Source: Oscillospiraceae bacterium (GTDB lineage: Bacteria; Bacillota; Clostridia; Oscillospirales; Oscillospiraceae). From it: a DNA stretch of 64,000 nucleotides. Position 1 is the first letter of the stretch. Each line of letters opens with the position of its first letter. The notes beneath the pieces were generated by a model. The model saw only the letters and a program-made list of their open reading frames with translations, was not told the origin of the DNA and did no database searches. Positions 23,528 through 33,229 of the stretch are shown here, in pieces. Position numbers and translations under genes: made by a program. The DNA is taken from positions 1-64,000 of the forward strand of contig JAGAQA010000009.1 in the NCBI GenBank assembly GCA_017622995.1, read 5' to 3'.

Positions 23528-24739
23528 ATGAAAGAGAAACAGTGTCGTTTCCCCAAATGGATGAGGCCCTGGATCCCGGAGAGCCCGCTCTATCTGGGGA
23601 TCCTGTTTATGACCCTCAACGCGCAGTTGGGGATGTGCGATCTCGTGCAGTTTCGGCTGCTGGAAAACCTGCTCACCGCCTCCGGAATGCTGATTCTTCT
23701 GTACTACGCGTTACAGGGATGGCCGGATGTGAAAAGTATGCTCCTGTGCGGAATCGGTTACGGCATCATCGGCCTGGCGGCCCTGCGGATTCGGAATTTT
23801 CATTTGCTGATCACCGCCACCACCGTGCTGGCGATGCGCAATGGGGATCTAAAAAAAGCACTGCGCCTGATTTTTTACTGGAACGCGCTGTTTTTACTTG
23901 GGAACATTCTCTTTTCTCTTCCCATGCATTTTTCCGGAATACGCAGTATTTATTACAATGATAACCGGAAATACTGGGCGCTGATCACCCGCACATCCCG
24001 TTTCCGGTTCGGCTACAGGAGCTCTTCCGCTCCGGGTCCCGCCCTGTTTCAGATGATCTGCATTTGGTGCTATCTGAACTTCGGAAGCATTCGGAAAAGA
24101 GACGCGGCGGTGATGGTATTGCTGTCCTGCATCCTTTATTTTCTTAGCGCAAACAGAATGTCCCTGCTGCTCACGTTTGCGATGATCCTCCTGGTGCTGA
24201 TCTATCAAAGACGGCAGGACTGCGGCAATCCGCTGCTGCATACGGCGGCAATGTGGACTCCGCTGGTGCTGTCGGTACTCCTCATCGGCGTCATGGTGCT
24301 CTACCCCAACTGGCCGCCTGTGATCTGGAAATTAGACAGCCTTCTGACATACCGGCTGATCAAATCCACCGCCTGGTATGTATACCGGGGTTTGACACTG
24401 TTCGGAAAATCCAGAGCCGGTATTCAGCCGCCTTCCCTCTTGGAGGGGGTTTTGGATACTTCAGCCCTGGACTGCCTTTATGAGAATATGGGGGTCTGGA
24501 TGGGAATTGCCCCGCTGTGCGTCATTCTCATCTGCCTCTGGCTGCTGGCAAAACGGAAGCGGACAGCGGACAGCGTGATGGTACTGATTTGGGCGCTTTA
24601 CAGCGTTGCGGAATGCGACGGAATCAACTGCTATATTTTCTTCCCCCTGCTGCTTACAGCGGGGGCGCTGCCCCATGTGCAGCCGGAAAAACCGGATTTC
24701 CGAATTTGGAGGAAGCTGTGGCAAAAGCTCAATCCGTAA
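23528..24739 (+). CDS. multi-pass membrane protein, possible polysaccharide polymerase
   Basis: 403 aa with about ten hydrophobic segments separated by short loops and one larger outer region (about residues 285-325), the layout of Wzy/O-antigen polymerase-like proteins. No clear family motif was recognised. A second, more typical polymerase lies at 29327. The gene is GC-rich like those before it and is the last of the GC-rich block; the next 184 bases are transitional and the following gene is AT-rich. It may therefore be the polymerase of the ancestral locus. Confidence 0.55.
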   Translation: MKEKQCRFPKWMRPWIPESPLYLGILFMTLNAQLGMCDLVQFRLLENLLTASGMLILLYYALQGWPDVKSMLLCGIGYGIIGLAALRIRNFHLLITATTVLAMRNGDLKKALRLIFYWNALFLLGNILFSLPMHFSGIRSIYYNDNRKYWALITRTSRFRFGYRSSSAPGPALFQMICIWCYLNFGSIRKRDAAVMVLLSCILYFLSANRMSLLLTFAMILLVLIYQRRQDCGNPLLHTAAMWTPLVLSVLLIGVMVLYPNWPPVIWKLDSLLTYRLIKSTAWYVYRGLTLFGKSRAGIQPPSLLEGVLDTSALDCLYENMGVWMGIAPLCVILICLWLLAKRKRTADSVMVLIWALYSVAECDGINCYIFFPLLLTAGALPHVQPEKPDFRIWRKLWQKLNP

Positions 24740-24923
24740 TCAAGCTGGTGATGGCCCAGGAAGTGGAACGGAAGTACATCGGGAGCGTGCTGTCGGGAAA
24801 GATAAGACACAAATGGAAGAGCATAAAGAGTTTTCTTTGTTCCGGGGAGATGTGCAACCATGTTCAGAACCGTTTTTGCTGTGACGGGTAAGGAATACAA
24901 GTAAAAGGAGAGAAGAAAACAGA

Positions 24924-25907
24924 ATGTGCAAAAGATTATCAATTGGAATAGTTGCATATAATGAAGAAGTTTTTCTCCCGAATCTTTTAGATAATATGAA
25001 AGCCCAAAAGTATCCGCATGAGCTGATAGAGATCGTATTGATAGACAGCTGTTCTACTGATGGAACAAAAGCTGTAATGGAAAAGTTTCAAATAGAAAAC
25101 AAAGATTTCTATAGTATTCAGGTGTTAGATAACCCGAAGAAAAATCAAGCGGCAGGATGGAATGTTGCAATTCAGAATTTTACTGGGGACGTGCTTGCTC
25201 GTATCGATGCCCACACAAAAGTAACCCCTGAATACTCATTAAATGTCATGAAGGACATTAATGAAGGAGAGATGGTTGTTGGTGGTGTTCGCCCAGCGAT
25301 TATTGAAAAAGATACTTCATGGGCGAATGTGCTGCTGCAGGTTGAAAACTCTTTGTTTGGCAGTAGCATTAACTCAAGTAGACGAAGCGAAGAAAAAGCA
25401 TATGTGAAAACAATGTTTCATGCGGCATATCGAAGAGAGGTACTTGAGAAAGTTGGCTTATTCAATGAAAAGCTTTTACGAACTGAGGATAATGAATTTC
25501 ACTACAGAATAAGAGAAGCAGGATATAAACTGTGCTATGACCCGAGCATTGTTTCCTATCAGTATGCAAGAAGTGATTTTAGGAGAATGATCAAGCAAAA
25601 GTACGGGAATGGGTACTGGATAGGCTTGACACTTAAAGTGTGTCCGGGCTGTATTAGTCTATACCACTTAGTCCCTTTTGCGTTTGTTTTGGCTATTGTG
25701 TTCACATCAATATTATCATTTTTGGGGATTTGGCAGTTAAGCGCGTTGATGTGGGGGCTATACGGGTTATTTGCTGTAATGAATACGATTCTTTCAGGAA
25801 TTCAAAATGGTTTTTATTTGCAGCATCTAATTATGCCGGTACTATTCTTAATTCTGCATGTTTCATACGGAATTGGAACGAGTGCTGGTATTATTAAAAG
25901 TATGTAG
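24924..25907 (+). CDS. family 2 glycosyltransferase with C-terminal membrane segments
   Basis: 327 aa. GT-A fold of GT2: SIGIVAYNEEVFLPNLLDNM, VLIDSCSTDGT (nucleotide binding), and the metal-binding RIDAHTKVTP at the DXD position; LLRTEDNEFHYRIREAGY gives the ED acceptor-side motif. Two or three hydrophobic helices from about residue 240 to the end anchor it to the membrane. It resembles the ExoA/succinoglycan-type transferases. AAAGGAGAG precedes the ATG. First gene of the AT-rich central block. Donor and acceptor unknown. Confidence 0.85.
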   Translation: MCKRLSIGIVAYNEEVFLPNLLDNMKAQKYPHELIEIVLIDSCSTDGTKAVMEKFQIENKDFYSIQVLDNPKKNQAAGWNVAIQNFTGDVLARIDAHTKVTPEYSLNVMKDINEGEMVVGGVRPAIIEKDTSWANVLLQVENSLFGSSINSSRRSEEKAYVKTMFHAAYRREVLEKVGLFNEKLLRTEDNEFHYRIREAGYKLCYDPSIVSYQYARSDFRRMIKQKYGNGYWIGLTLKVCPGCISLYHLVPFAFVLAIVFTSILSFLGIWQLSALMWGLYGLFAVMNTILSGIQNGFYLQHLIMPVLFLILHVSYGIGTSAGIIKSM

Positions 25908-25919
25908 GGAAATGAGAAA

Positions 25920-26993
25920 ATGATTGGAATTGTCTTTATTGGCGACTTGTATGTTTGCCCATATTTGAATATTTACACAAAACAACTTGATGATAAAAAA
26001 ATAGACTATGAGGTTTTGTTTTGGAATAGAGCAAACGAAGAATTAGATTTACCGAATAACTATAAATTTTGTGATGTTGCATCTGAAGAAGAACAGTGGG
26101 TTGTTACAAAACTTCTTGATTTTGTAAAATTTCGTTTTTGGATTAAGCGTCAGATAAAAAGTGGAAAATATGAAAAACTAATTGTTTTATCAACTCTAAG
26201 TGGATTCATCCTCTTTGATATATTAACGAAGTACAAAGGAAGATATTTTTTTGATATACGCGATTATAGCTATGAGTCAATAAAGCCATTTTATAGCATA
26301 GAAAGATCAATAATTCAGAATAGTTTTGCGACTTCTATATCCTCCCCGGGATTCAGAAATTTTTTACCAAAACATGAGTATATAATTGCTCACAATATTC
26401 AGAAACATGAGTTATCGTTAACTGATAAGTCTTTTAAGAAAAAGAAAAAAGGGAAAGTACTGAACCTTGTGTGGAATGGTACTATGCGTTATTTCAACCA
26501 CCAGAAACTGATTATAGAGAGATTGGCTAATGATACCCGTTTTAATTTATTCTTTCACGGAGCTGGTCCCGAGCTTGATCAGTATAAAGCTTTCTGTGAG
26601 AGAATAAATGCCAGGAACGTGTTCTTTACAGGAAGATATAACAATTCAGATAAAGCTAGCCTTCTTGAAAATGCTGATATCATAAACAATAGCTATTGGA
26701 TTGAAAAGGAAGCTGAAATTAGATTTGCTATATCTAATAGGTTTTATGATGGATTAATATATAGGATTCCACAATTGGTAGAGGCCGAGACATATAAAAC
26801 TGATATCTGCGATAAATACGGAGTGGGAATTGGATTGCATCCGAAAATGGACGATTTCGCAGATACTCTATATGATTGGTATTATAATATTAATGAGGAA
26901 GAGTTTAATGCTAATTGCGAAAAGCTGATGGAAGTTGTGCGTTCTGATAATGAACGATATGAAAAAGCTATAAGCGCATTTTTAGACGCATAA
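25920..26993 (+). CDS. GT-B glycosyltransferase (GT4-like)
   Basis: 357 aa, soluble. N-terminal region MIGIVFIGDLYVCPYLNIYT, middle FDIRDYSYESIKPFYSIE, and a GT-B C-terminal domain with LVWNGTMRYFNHQKLI, FFHGAGPELDQYKAF and VFFTGRYNNSDKASLLENAD, followed by YRIPQLVEAE at the nucleotide-binding position. It fits group 1/GT4-like transferases of capsule loci, though with low similarity to the standard EX7E motif. It follows the GT2 gene by 12 bases. Strongly AT-rich codon use. Sugar specificity unknown. Confidence 0.7.
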   Translation: MIGIVFIGDLYVCPYLNIYTKQLDDKKIDYEVLFWNRANEELDLPNNYKFCDVASEEEQWVVTKLLDFVKFRFWIKRQIKSGKYEKLIVLSTLSGFILFDILTKYKGRYFFDIRDYSYESIKPFYSIERSIIQNSFATSISSPGFRNFLPKHEYIIAHNIQKHELSLTDKSFKKKKKGKVLNLVWNGTMRYFNHQKLIIERLANDTRFNLFFHGAGPELDQYKAFCERINARNVFFTGRYNNSDKASLLENADIINNSYWIEKEAEIRFAISNRFYDGLIYRIPQLVEAETYKTDICDKYGVGIGLHPKMDDFADTLYDWYYNINEEEFNANCEKLMEVVRSDNERYEKAISAFLDA

Positions 26994-27021
26994 AAAATTT
27001 GAGAGGGAAAGAAGTAGCGCT

Positions 27022-27516
27022 ATGGAAGAGAGCAATATCGTTGTTACAACTGTAATGCATCTTGTTCAGCATTATAACCCTAAAAAATATTGGAAGATGA
27101 GATCTATCGTAATAGATCCGAATAATAAAACTCCTAGAATAATCAAGTTGTGGTACTTTTTCAGGATAAAGAGAATGGATGCTTACAACAATGCCTCCAT
27201 GGGCACTTCAATAGGAAGCGGTGCACACTTTGATTCCCCCCCAATTTTGTATCATGGGCTCAATGGCATTATTGTATCTCATTTTGCAACGATTGGTAAG
27301 AATTGTATTATTAATCAGCAAGTGACAATAGCTGGAGGAAAGCAGGCCGAGAGTGTAACTATCGGAGACAATTGTATGATTGGGGCTGGAGCTAAAATTA
27401 TTGGCCCTTGTAAGATTGGAAATAACGTTAAAATTGGGGCCAATGCAGTTGTTGCAAAGGATGTTCCAGATAATTGCACAGTTGTTGGAACAATGAGAAT
27501 AATACAGTATGATTAA
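27022..27516 (+). CDS. left-handed beta-helix acetyltransferase
   Basis: 164 aa. C-terminal hexapeptide repeats form a left-handed beta-helix (IGKNCIINQQVTIAGG, IGDNCMIGAGAKIIG, IGNNVKIGANAVVAKDVP), as in CysE-type O-acetyltransferases and sugar N-acetyltransferases. It probably uses acetyl-CoA to acetylate a polysaccharide sugar or its nucleotide precursor. It could supply the acetylation missing from the dehydratase/aminotransferase/PGT set, but that enzyme (PglD) normally has an extra N-terminal domain absent here. The next gene starts at once after its stop. Confidence 0.75.
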   Translation: MEESNIVVTTVMHLVQHYNPKKYWKMRSIVIDPNNKTPRIIKLWYFFRIKRMDAYNNASMGTSIGSGAHFDSPPILYHGLNGIIVSHFATIGKNCIINQQVTIAGGKQAESVTIGDNCMIGAGAKIIGPCKIGNNVKIGANAVVAKDVPDNCTVVGTMRIIQYD

Positions 27517-27530
27517 TGGAGATTAACGAA

Positions 27531-28694
27531 ATGAAACATGTTTTGTTTATTGGTTGGTATCCAAATTCCATAGACAAATATAGAAATGTATTTTTCCAGA
27601 ATTTGATATACGAAATGGCAAGACAAGGAGTAGACTGTACTGTTATCTCGCCCGTTTCTATTATGAAATATAGAGAAAATATTTGGAAAATACCGTACCA
27701 TATTGAAGAAGATATAGGTGAAGGTGTGTTTGTTCACACATATTATCCCAAGACTTTTTCTGCATCTTCAAAAGCAATAGGTAAATTTAATACCGAAGTG
27801 ATCAGTGAGTATTTTTTTGAGAAAGCAGCATTAAATACCGCAAAAAAAATGAACCAGACATTCGATTGTGTTTATGGACATTTCATATTATACGGTGGAC
27901 TCGCAGCCATACAGATTGGGAATTATTTCAATATTCCTTCTTTTTTCGCTTATGGAGAATGCTCTTTTGACACAGAGATTGGAAACACTTATGGAATACC
28001 CAAAGCAGAAAAGATTAAGGGCCTTACGGGAATCATTTCAGTATCGACAAAAAATACGAACGAACTAACTGCATTAGGATTCGTAGATCGAATACCAATT
28101 ATCACAGTACCTAATGCAACAGATTTATCTCTGTTTTTTAAAAGAGACAGAAACGTATGCCGCAAGAAACTTGGTATGCCGGAAGATAAATTCATAGTAG
28201 GTTTTGTTGGGGGCTTTATCGAGAGAAAAGGTGATAAAAGACTCCTTGAGGCGGTGAATCGGCTAGATGATACATTTGTAGCCTTCGCTGGAAGGGGTGA
28301 GGATAAGCCCTCAGGAGATAGGGTTGTCTTCTGCCAGGCAATGGAACATAATGACATACCAGTTTTTTTAAATGCCGTAGATGTGTTCGTGTTGCCTACA
28401 TTGGCAGAAGGCTCTTGCAATGCAATCATTGAAGCTATGGCATGTGGTTTGCCTATTATCTCATCAGACCTACCGTTTAATGACGACGTGTTAAATAATG
28501 AAAATTCTATTAGAATCGATCCAATGTCGATTGATGATATTCGAGAGGCTATCAGTACACTAAGAGATGAAAATGCACGAGAAATGATGGGCAAAAAGGC
28601 ACTGCTGACGGCACAAAATCTTAGCATCGCAAGAAGAGCAACAAGAATCCTTGATTTTATTGAAAGATGCAGTGAAAAACATGATACAAAATAG
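27531..28694 (+). CDS. glycosyltransferase family 4
   Basis: 387 aa, GT-B fold. N-terminus MKHVLFIGWYPNSIDKYRNV, then CVYGHFILYGG, and a C-terminal domain with GFVGGFIERKGDKRLLEAV and the GT4 signature VFVLPTLAEGSCNAIIEAMACGLP, containing the EX7E catalytic motif. I placed the start at ATG 27531, with TGGAG 9 bases upstream; an ATG at 27516 overlapping the previous stop is the alternative and would add 5 residues. Sugar donor unknown. Confidence 0.85.
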   Translation: MKHVLFIGWYPNSIDKYRNVFFQNLIYEMARQGVDCTVISPVSIMKYRENIWKIPYHIEEDIGEGVFVHTYYPKTFSASSKAIGKFNTEVISEYFFEKAALNTAKKMNQTFDCVYGHFILYGGLAAIQIGNYFNIPSFFAYGECSFDTEIGNTYGIPKAEKIKGLTGIISVSTKNTNELTALGFVDRIPIITVPNATDLSLFFKRDRNVCRKKLGMPEDKFIVGFVGGFIERKGDKRLLEAVNRLDDTFVAFAGRGEDKPSGDRVVFCQAMEHNDIPVFLNAVDVFVLPTLAEGSCNAIIEAMACGLPIISSDLPFNDDVLNNENSIRIDPMSIDDIREAISTLRDENAREMMGKKALLTAQNLSIARRATRILDFIERCSEKHDTK

Positions 28695-29256
28695 AAATGA
28701 TCTTAACTATTATCTAGAGTGTGATAGGATTGCGATGGGAATGACAAAACTAGCGCGTCCATGGAATAACACATATTGGTTTCTGCATTGTCTCAGGCAC
28801 TATGAATATTGGCACAATCAGAAATCTCTACATGGCAAATTGATGTCGATAATTTGGCATATTCGATTTAAACGTATTTCTGAAAAATGCGGTTTTACCA
28901 TCTCAATTAACACTATAGGCCCTGGATTGTGCATTCCACATTATGGGACTATTGTTATTTCTGGAAATGCTGTTATTGGAGAGAACTGCAAGATTCATGC
29001 TGGTGTTAATATAGGAGCAACCAATGGTAATACTGATGCAAAACACATAGGAAACAATGTATACATAGGACCTGGTGCAAAAATCATCGGGGGGGGGTAT
29101 ATTGCGGATAATGTCGTTATTGGAGCAAATGCAGTTGTAATTGGTAATATTGAAGAAGCGGGAATCACTGTTGGTGGTATACCTGCAAAGAAAATAAGCA
29201 ATAACGATTCTTTTGTTCATTTGATTCAGGCTACAAAAATTGTGGCAAAAGAATAG
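28681..29256 (+). CDS. serine acetyltransferase-like O-acetyltransferase
   Basis: 191 aa. A helical N-terminal part (YYLECDRIAMG, WLHCLRHYEY-like) precedes a left-handed beta-helix with IGPGLCIPHYGTIVISGNAV, IGENCKIHAGVNIGATNG and VYIGPGAKIIGGGY. This two-part plan is that of CysE relatives found in polysaccharide loci, where they O-acetylate sugars. Its start overlaps the preceding GT4 gene by 14 bases (ATG 28681); an in-frame TTG at 28651 is possible. A run of seven G (29091-29097) within the gene is a potential phase-variation site. Confidence 0.78.
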   Translation: MIQNRNDLNYYLECDRIAMGMTKLARPWNNTYWFLHCLRHYEYWHNQKSLHGKLMSIIWHIRFKRISEKCGFTISINTIGPGLCIPHYGTIVISGNAVIGENCKIHAGVNIGATNGNTDAKHIGNNVYIGPGAKIIGGGYIADNVVIGANAVVIGNIEEAGITVGGIPAKKISNNDSFVHLIQATKIVAKE

Positions 29257-29326
29257 CATCTAGAGTGTAAGTGCCATCCGGCCTTATTTTCGCTGAAGCG
29301 GATGTCACCATAGAAGGGATGAAATA

Positions 29327-30520
29327 ATGTCTGGAAGACTGGTTATTAAGAAAGATACGATAATCCTATTGATCATAAGTATCTTTCTGTTGTATATGTT
29401 GTGGTTTCAATATGCGGTTACCGAAAATAGTGTGGTTATGCCATTGTGCGCCGTTCTTTTGGGCGCGTATGTCGTAACACGGAGAAATAGATTATATTTT
29501 TATAGATATCTGACACCAGTCTTTTTGTTTTTTTTCTGCGGTTTCTTATCATCTGTAGTATATGATGACACCTCCACAGGAATATCATTGTTAGTGAATA
29601 TGTTGAAATATTCGATTCCGATGATTGCAATTTATACGTATGTGGGTCAAGACGGGAAAAGACTGGAAAGGATTCTTTGGGTTACTTCGTTTACATGTGC
29701 GCTTGTTGCGCTTTCCACATTGATTAATGGTACTGTGACAGTCACAGGAGCTGTTACACTTGGGGCGTTAAATTCAAATGTATTGTCAACGTATTTGATG
29801 CTCGGGCTGATTTCTAATTTGCAGCTTTTGATGCGCAATACAACACAATGGGGAAAGCGACTGCTAACGTTTTTTGTGATTGTTGAAGCAGCAGCGCAAA
29901 TTGTGGCTGCATCTCGCAGGGGTATTCTTGTATTTGCCTTCCTGTGTGGGATGTATGTTTTTTTGAAAGTGACGACTCAGCCCCTAACGAAAAATACATT
30001 TCTAAAGTATATCTTGATAGCGTTTCTTCTAATGGTGGTTGGTCTTCTTTTTGCGGATATGTTTCTTGCAAAGGTGAGCAATGCGGTTTTCTTCCGGAGA
30101 TTTCTTGGCCGTCCCGAAACCCTAGCTGGTGATAGGCTTCGGGCATCTTATCAGCAAGTTGCCAAAGACCTGTTTTTTAGCAGCCCTTTTTTGGGGAAAG
30201 GACTAGGCGCTGTAGCTAGGTACGCGGGCACCTACTCACATTCCTTATACTACGAAACACTTGCTTGCACTGGATTAGCGGGGATGACATGCATTTTTAG
30301 TTTTTTTTATCGCAATTGCTATATTTGTTTGAAGTTACGTAAAATATGTGTAAATCCTCAGTTAAAATCATCGATTTTGATGTCTCTTTGTATCGCTGCC
30401 GCGATATTGATAACAGGAATTGCTGTTGTGTTTATATATGATTCTATTTTTTATGTTTTATTGGCTATTTTGAGTATAAGCGTAAATGTTGAAGAGAAAG
30501 AAGCATTTGAAGGTGTGTAA
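29327..30520 (+). CDS. O-antigen polymerase/ligase-like membrane protein (Wzy)
   Basis: 397 aa, about eleven hydrophobic segments. A large loop near residues 240-310 carries the Wzy_C/O-antigen ligase pattern RPETLAGDRLRASY, then PFLGKGLGAVARYAGT and YSHSLYYETLACTGLAG. It is expected to link lipid-bound repeat units on the outer face of the membrane. It sits before the flippase gene as in many Wzx/Wzy loci. AT-rich. It may replace or complement the polymerase-like protein at 23528. Confidence 0.78.
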   Translation: MSGRLVIKKDTIILLIISIFLLYMLWFQYAVTENSVVMPLCAVLLGAYVVTRRNRLYFYRYLTPVFLFFFCGFLSSVVYDDTSTGISLLVNMLKYSIPMIAIYTYVGQDGKRLERILWVTSFTCALVALSTLINGTVTVTGAVTLGALNSNVLSTYLMLGLISNLQLLMRNTTQWGKRLLTFFVIVEAAAQIVAASRRGILVFAFLCGMYVFLKVTTQPLTKNTFLKYILIAFLLMVVGLLFADMFLAKVSNAVFFRRFLGRPETLAGDRLRASYQQVAKDLFFSSPFLGKGLGAVARYAGTYSHSLYYETLACTGLAGMTCIFSFFYRNCYICLKLRKICVNPQLKSSILMSLCIAAAILITGIAVVFIYDSIFYVLLAILSISVNVEEKEAFEGV

Positions 30521-30607
30521 TAATAAAATCCCTAAACTATTCAATGCTTGAAATTATGATACTTATAACTAGGTATCGATGTTCATTCTTTTCTGTGAGG
30601 TGTAAAA

Positions 30608-32110
30608 ATGGGAAAAAACAATGTAAAACTTAACTACATATACAATTTAATGTTTCAAATTTTTTCTATGATTACACCTTTAATTACTACGCCATATGTA
30701 TCTAGAGTTTTATCACCTGTAGGAATTGGCCAGTATTCTTTTTCGGCTTCAATTAATACTTATTTTTGTTTGCTAGCGGCTTTGGGCTTTTCTTTTTACG
30801 CTCAAAGAGAGGTGGCGAAAACACAGGGTGATTCAAAGAAGCAAAGCGTGATTTTTTGGGAAATAGTCATCTGTAAAATTGGTTTAGGTTTTTTGGTATT
30901 CATAATTAGTTGGATTCTAATTTTTTCTGGACAGTTTGGTGAATACACGGTATTGATTAAAATAATGTCCCTCGAAATAATAGGAACCGCTCTAAACATT
31001 TCCTTTTTTTTTCAGGGTAATGAAAACTTTGGCCTAATTGTGCTTCGGGATTTTATTATTCGAGTTACAGGCATTGTATTTATATTTGTATTTGTTAAAC
31101 AACAATCGGACTTATGGTTATATGCTTTTTGTAATTCTGCAACAGCATTAATTTCTGCCATCTCATTATGGTTTTGTTTAAGAAAAAAAATCCGAAGGAT
31201 TAAACTTAATGAGTTAAACCCTTTGAGACATTTAATTCCAAGCATTAAACTGTTTATCCCTACTATAGCTATTTCCATTTATACGATTCTAGATAAAACA
31301 TTGATAGGAATCCTTATTCCTGGAACTGTTGAAATTCAAGGTGTGGATGGTTTGATTGTTTCCGAGCGACTAGCAGATATTGAAAATGGTATGTATGCTC
31401 AGTCAGAAAAAATTATTAAAATATGCATGACTGTAATAGCTTCATTGGGAACTGTCATGATGCCACGAAACGCTAAGGAACTATCGAACGGTAATGAAGA
31501 CAACTTTAGACGAAATATAAATAAAGCTATAGAATTTGTTTTATTTATTGGGGCGCCAATGTGGGCGGGAATCACAGCAATTTCGTTTAATTTGTCACCT
31601 TGGTTTTTTGGTGATGGGTATGATAAGGTTCCGTATTTGCTGTGGGTATTTGCAATTATGATCATTCCGGCTGGGCTTGGTAATGTACTTGGTCAACAGT
31701 ATTTGATTCCTAAGGGTGAAGATTCAAAGTATGCCATTGTGTACGTTGCTTGCGCCGTACTTAATTTTGTGCTGAATGTTTTGCTGATCCCCAGCTTCTT
31801 ATCTTTGGGAGCTGCCGTTGCATCTGTGATAGCAGAAATGTTAGCGCCTGCAATAATGCTGTGTTTTGCAAGGAAGAATGTTCATATAGCTGACATTGTT
31901 AAAAATAATTGGAAGCCTGTCTTGTCATCAGTTGTAATGTTTTGTGTAGTATTTTTTACAAGTAAGTTTCTAAATCCATCAATTAGCAACACAATTCTTT
32001 TGATACTCGAAGGAGTTTTAATATACATCATAATGGTTTTGCTTTTTCATTGTAACATAGCTAAAGAAGTACTTAATGCTGTAAAAAATAAGTGCCTTAA
32101 CAAAAAATAG
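30608..32110 (+). CDS. polysaccharide flippase (Wzx, MATE/MOP superfamily)
   Basis: 500 aa with 12-14 predicted membrane helices. N-terminal YIYNLMFQIFSMITPLITTP followed by YVSRVLSPVGIGQYSF is the standard start of PST/Wzx flippases; ADIENGMYAQSEKIIKI and GLGNVLGQQYLIPKG are further family blocks. It moves undecaprenyl-linked repeat units across the membrane. 87 bases separate it from the polymerase; GTGAGGTG precedes the ATG. AT-rich. Confidence 0.9.
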   Translation: MGKNNVKLNYIYNLMFQIFSMITPLITTPYVSRVLSPVGIGQYSFSASINTYFCLLAALGFSFYAQREVAKTQGDSKKQSVIFWEIVICKIGLGFLVFIISWILIFSGQFGEYTVLIKIMSLEIIGTALNISFFFQGNENFGLIVLRDFIIRVTGIVFIFVFVKQQSDLWLYAFCNSATALISAISLWFCLRKKIRRIKLNELNPLRHLIPSIKLFIPTIAISIYTILDKTLIGILIPGTVEIQGVDGLIVSERLADIENGMYAQSEKIIKICMTVIASLGTVMMPRNAKELSNGNEDNFRRNINKAIEFVLFIGAPMWAGITAISFNLSPWFFGDGYDKVPYLLWVFAIMIIPAGLGNVLGQQYLIPKGEDSKYAIVYVACAVLNFVLNVLLIPSFLSLGAAVASVIAEMLAPAIMLCFARKNVHIADIVKNNWKPVLSSVVMFCVVFFTSKFLNPSISNTILLILEGVLIYIIMVLLFHCNIAKEVLNAVKNKCLNKK

Positions 32111-32144
32111 ACAATTGATAGATAGGTAGGGAAGAGGGCAACTA

Positions 32145-33209
32145 ATGAAAGTACTATTTATTAATGAAACAGATATCTTTCGGAATAACAGTTCTGGCAT
32201 TACAATAAGAGATTTGTTTGGAGAACAATACTGTTCTAATTCGTATATTTTAGGAATTTATGATGGGGAGTTTCATTTTCAGAAAGGTAAAACCCTAATT
32301 TGGAAAAAGAAATTTAAGTATATAACATTTATCAATGTATTACTTAAAATGCGAAAGATAGATTTTGACATTGCGTATACAACTGGAAGTTCCGTGAAAA
32401 TGTTAGTATTTCTTTCAATGCTTCGGATAATTACAAAAAAACCTATTTTGGTGCACTATTTTGATAATTGGCGAGAGATAGGGAAAAAACGAATAAAAAA
32501 TATACTTCTATCAGTAATTGAAAAAAACAATAGTACATCGCTTGTTATTAGTGAAGAAATGAAAAAACATTATTCTTTAACTTACGGTGGAAAGTATGAA
32601 GTATTGATGGTCGGAACAATGAATTCTGATACAGTAAGCACAGTATTTAAAGACGGCAAAAAAACACTAATGTATGCCGGGGGCCTACATTTAGGGAGAG
32701 AGAAAGCTTTATTAGAAATAGAAAATACAATCAAAAAAAATGGATTGCAAATGAGTATTGAATTATATACTTTTGAATCGGATTATAAGAAATATGCAAA
32801 TTTATTCGACAATAGCATAACGAAAATACATGTTGATATTTTACATAATGATATTATAGCAAAATATAAAGAAGCTGATGCCCTTCTTTTTGTTGAGATG
32901 GGTTATGGTTCAGATATCAATTTTTTGCAATATTCAATGAGTACAAAAGTTCCTGAGTATTTATCTATTGGAGTACCTATAGTTTGCTATGCTCGAGAAG
33001 ATATTGCAGTAACACAATACTTTTTACGAAATAATGCTGCATTAGTTGCAACAAGAAAGGAACAACTGTTAGACACATTAATTACATTAGATAACAAGGA
33101 ATACGTGCTATCAATCGTATCAAATGCAGTTGTAGCAAGTAATCGGGATTTTAACAGAACAAGACAACGAAAAATTCTTTTTGAAACCATGAATAGGATA
33201 ATTAACTAG
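32145..33209 (+). CDS. GT-B glycosyltransferase (GT4-like)
   Basis: 354 aa. N-terminus MKVLFINETDIFRNNSSGIT, central KPILVHYFDNWREIGKKR, and C-terminal GT-B features MYAGGLHLGREKALLEIEN, IIAKYKEADALLFVEMGYG and VPEYLSIGVPIVCYAREDIA (nucleotide-binding end). It is strongly AT-rich and rich in Lys/Asn/Ile, the most foreign-looking gene of the locus. Sugar specificity unknown. The next gene begins immediately after its stop. Confidence 0.72.
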   Translation: MKVLFINETDIFRNNSSGITIRDLFGEQYCSNSYILGIYDGEFHFQKGKTLIWKKKFKYITFINVLLKMRKIDFDIAYTTGSSVKMLVFLSMLRIITKKPILVHYFDNWREIGKKRIKNILLSVIEKNNSTSLVISEEMKKHYSLTYGGKYEVLMVGTMNSDTVSTVFKDGKKTLMYAGGLHLGREKALLEIENTIKKNGLQMSIELYTFESDYKKYANLFDNSITKIHVDILHNDIIAKYKEADALLFVEMGYGSDINFLQYSMSTKVPEYLSIGVPIVCYAREDIAVTQYFLRNNAALVATRKEQLLDTLITLDNKEYVLSIVSNAVVASNRDFNRTRQRKILFETMNRIIN

Positions 33210-33229
33210 TGATCAATGGAAAACTTTTT

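Noticed and set aside
24740-24923. Possible small gene between the membrane protein and the first AT-rich glycosyltransferase
   Set aside because: A short frame (MAQEVERKYIGSV...) exists but has no ribosome site and no recognisable family; treated as junction DNA.
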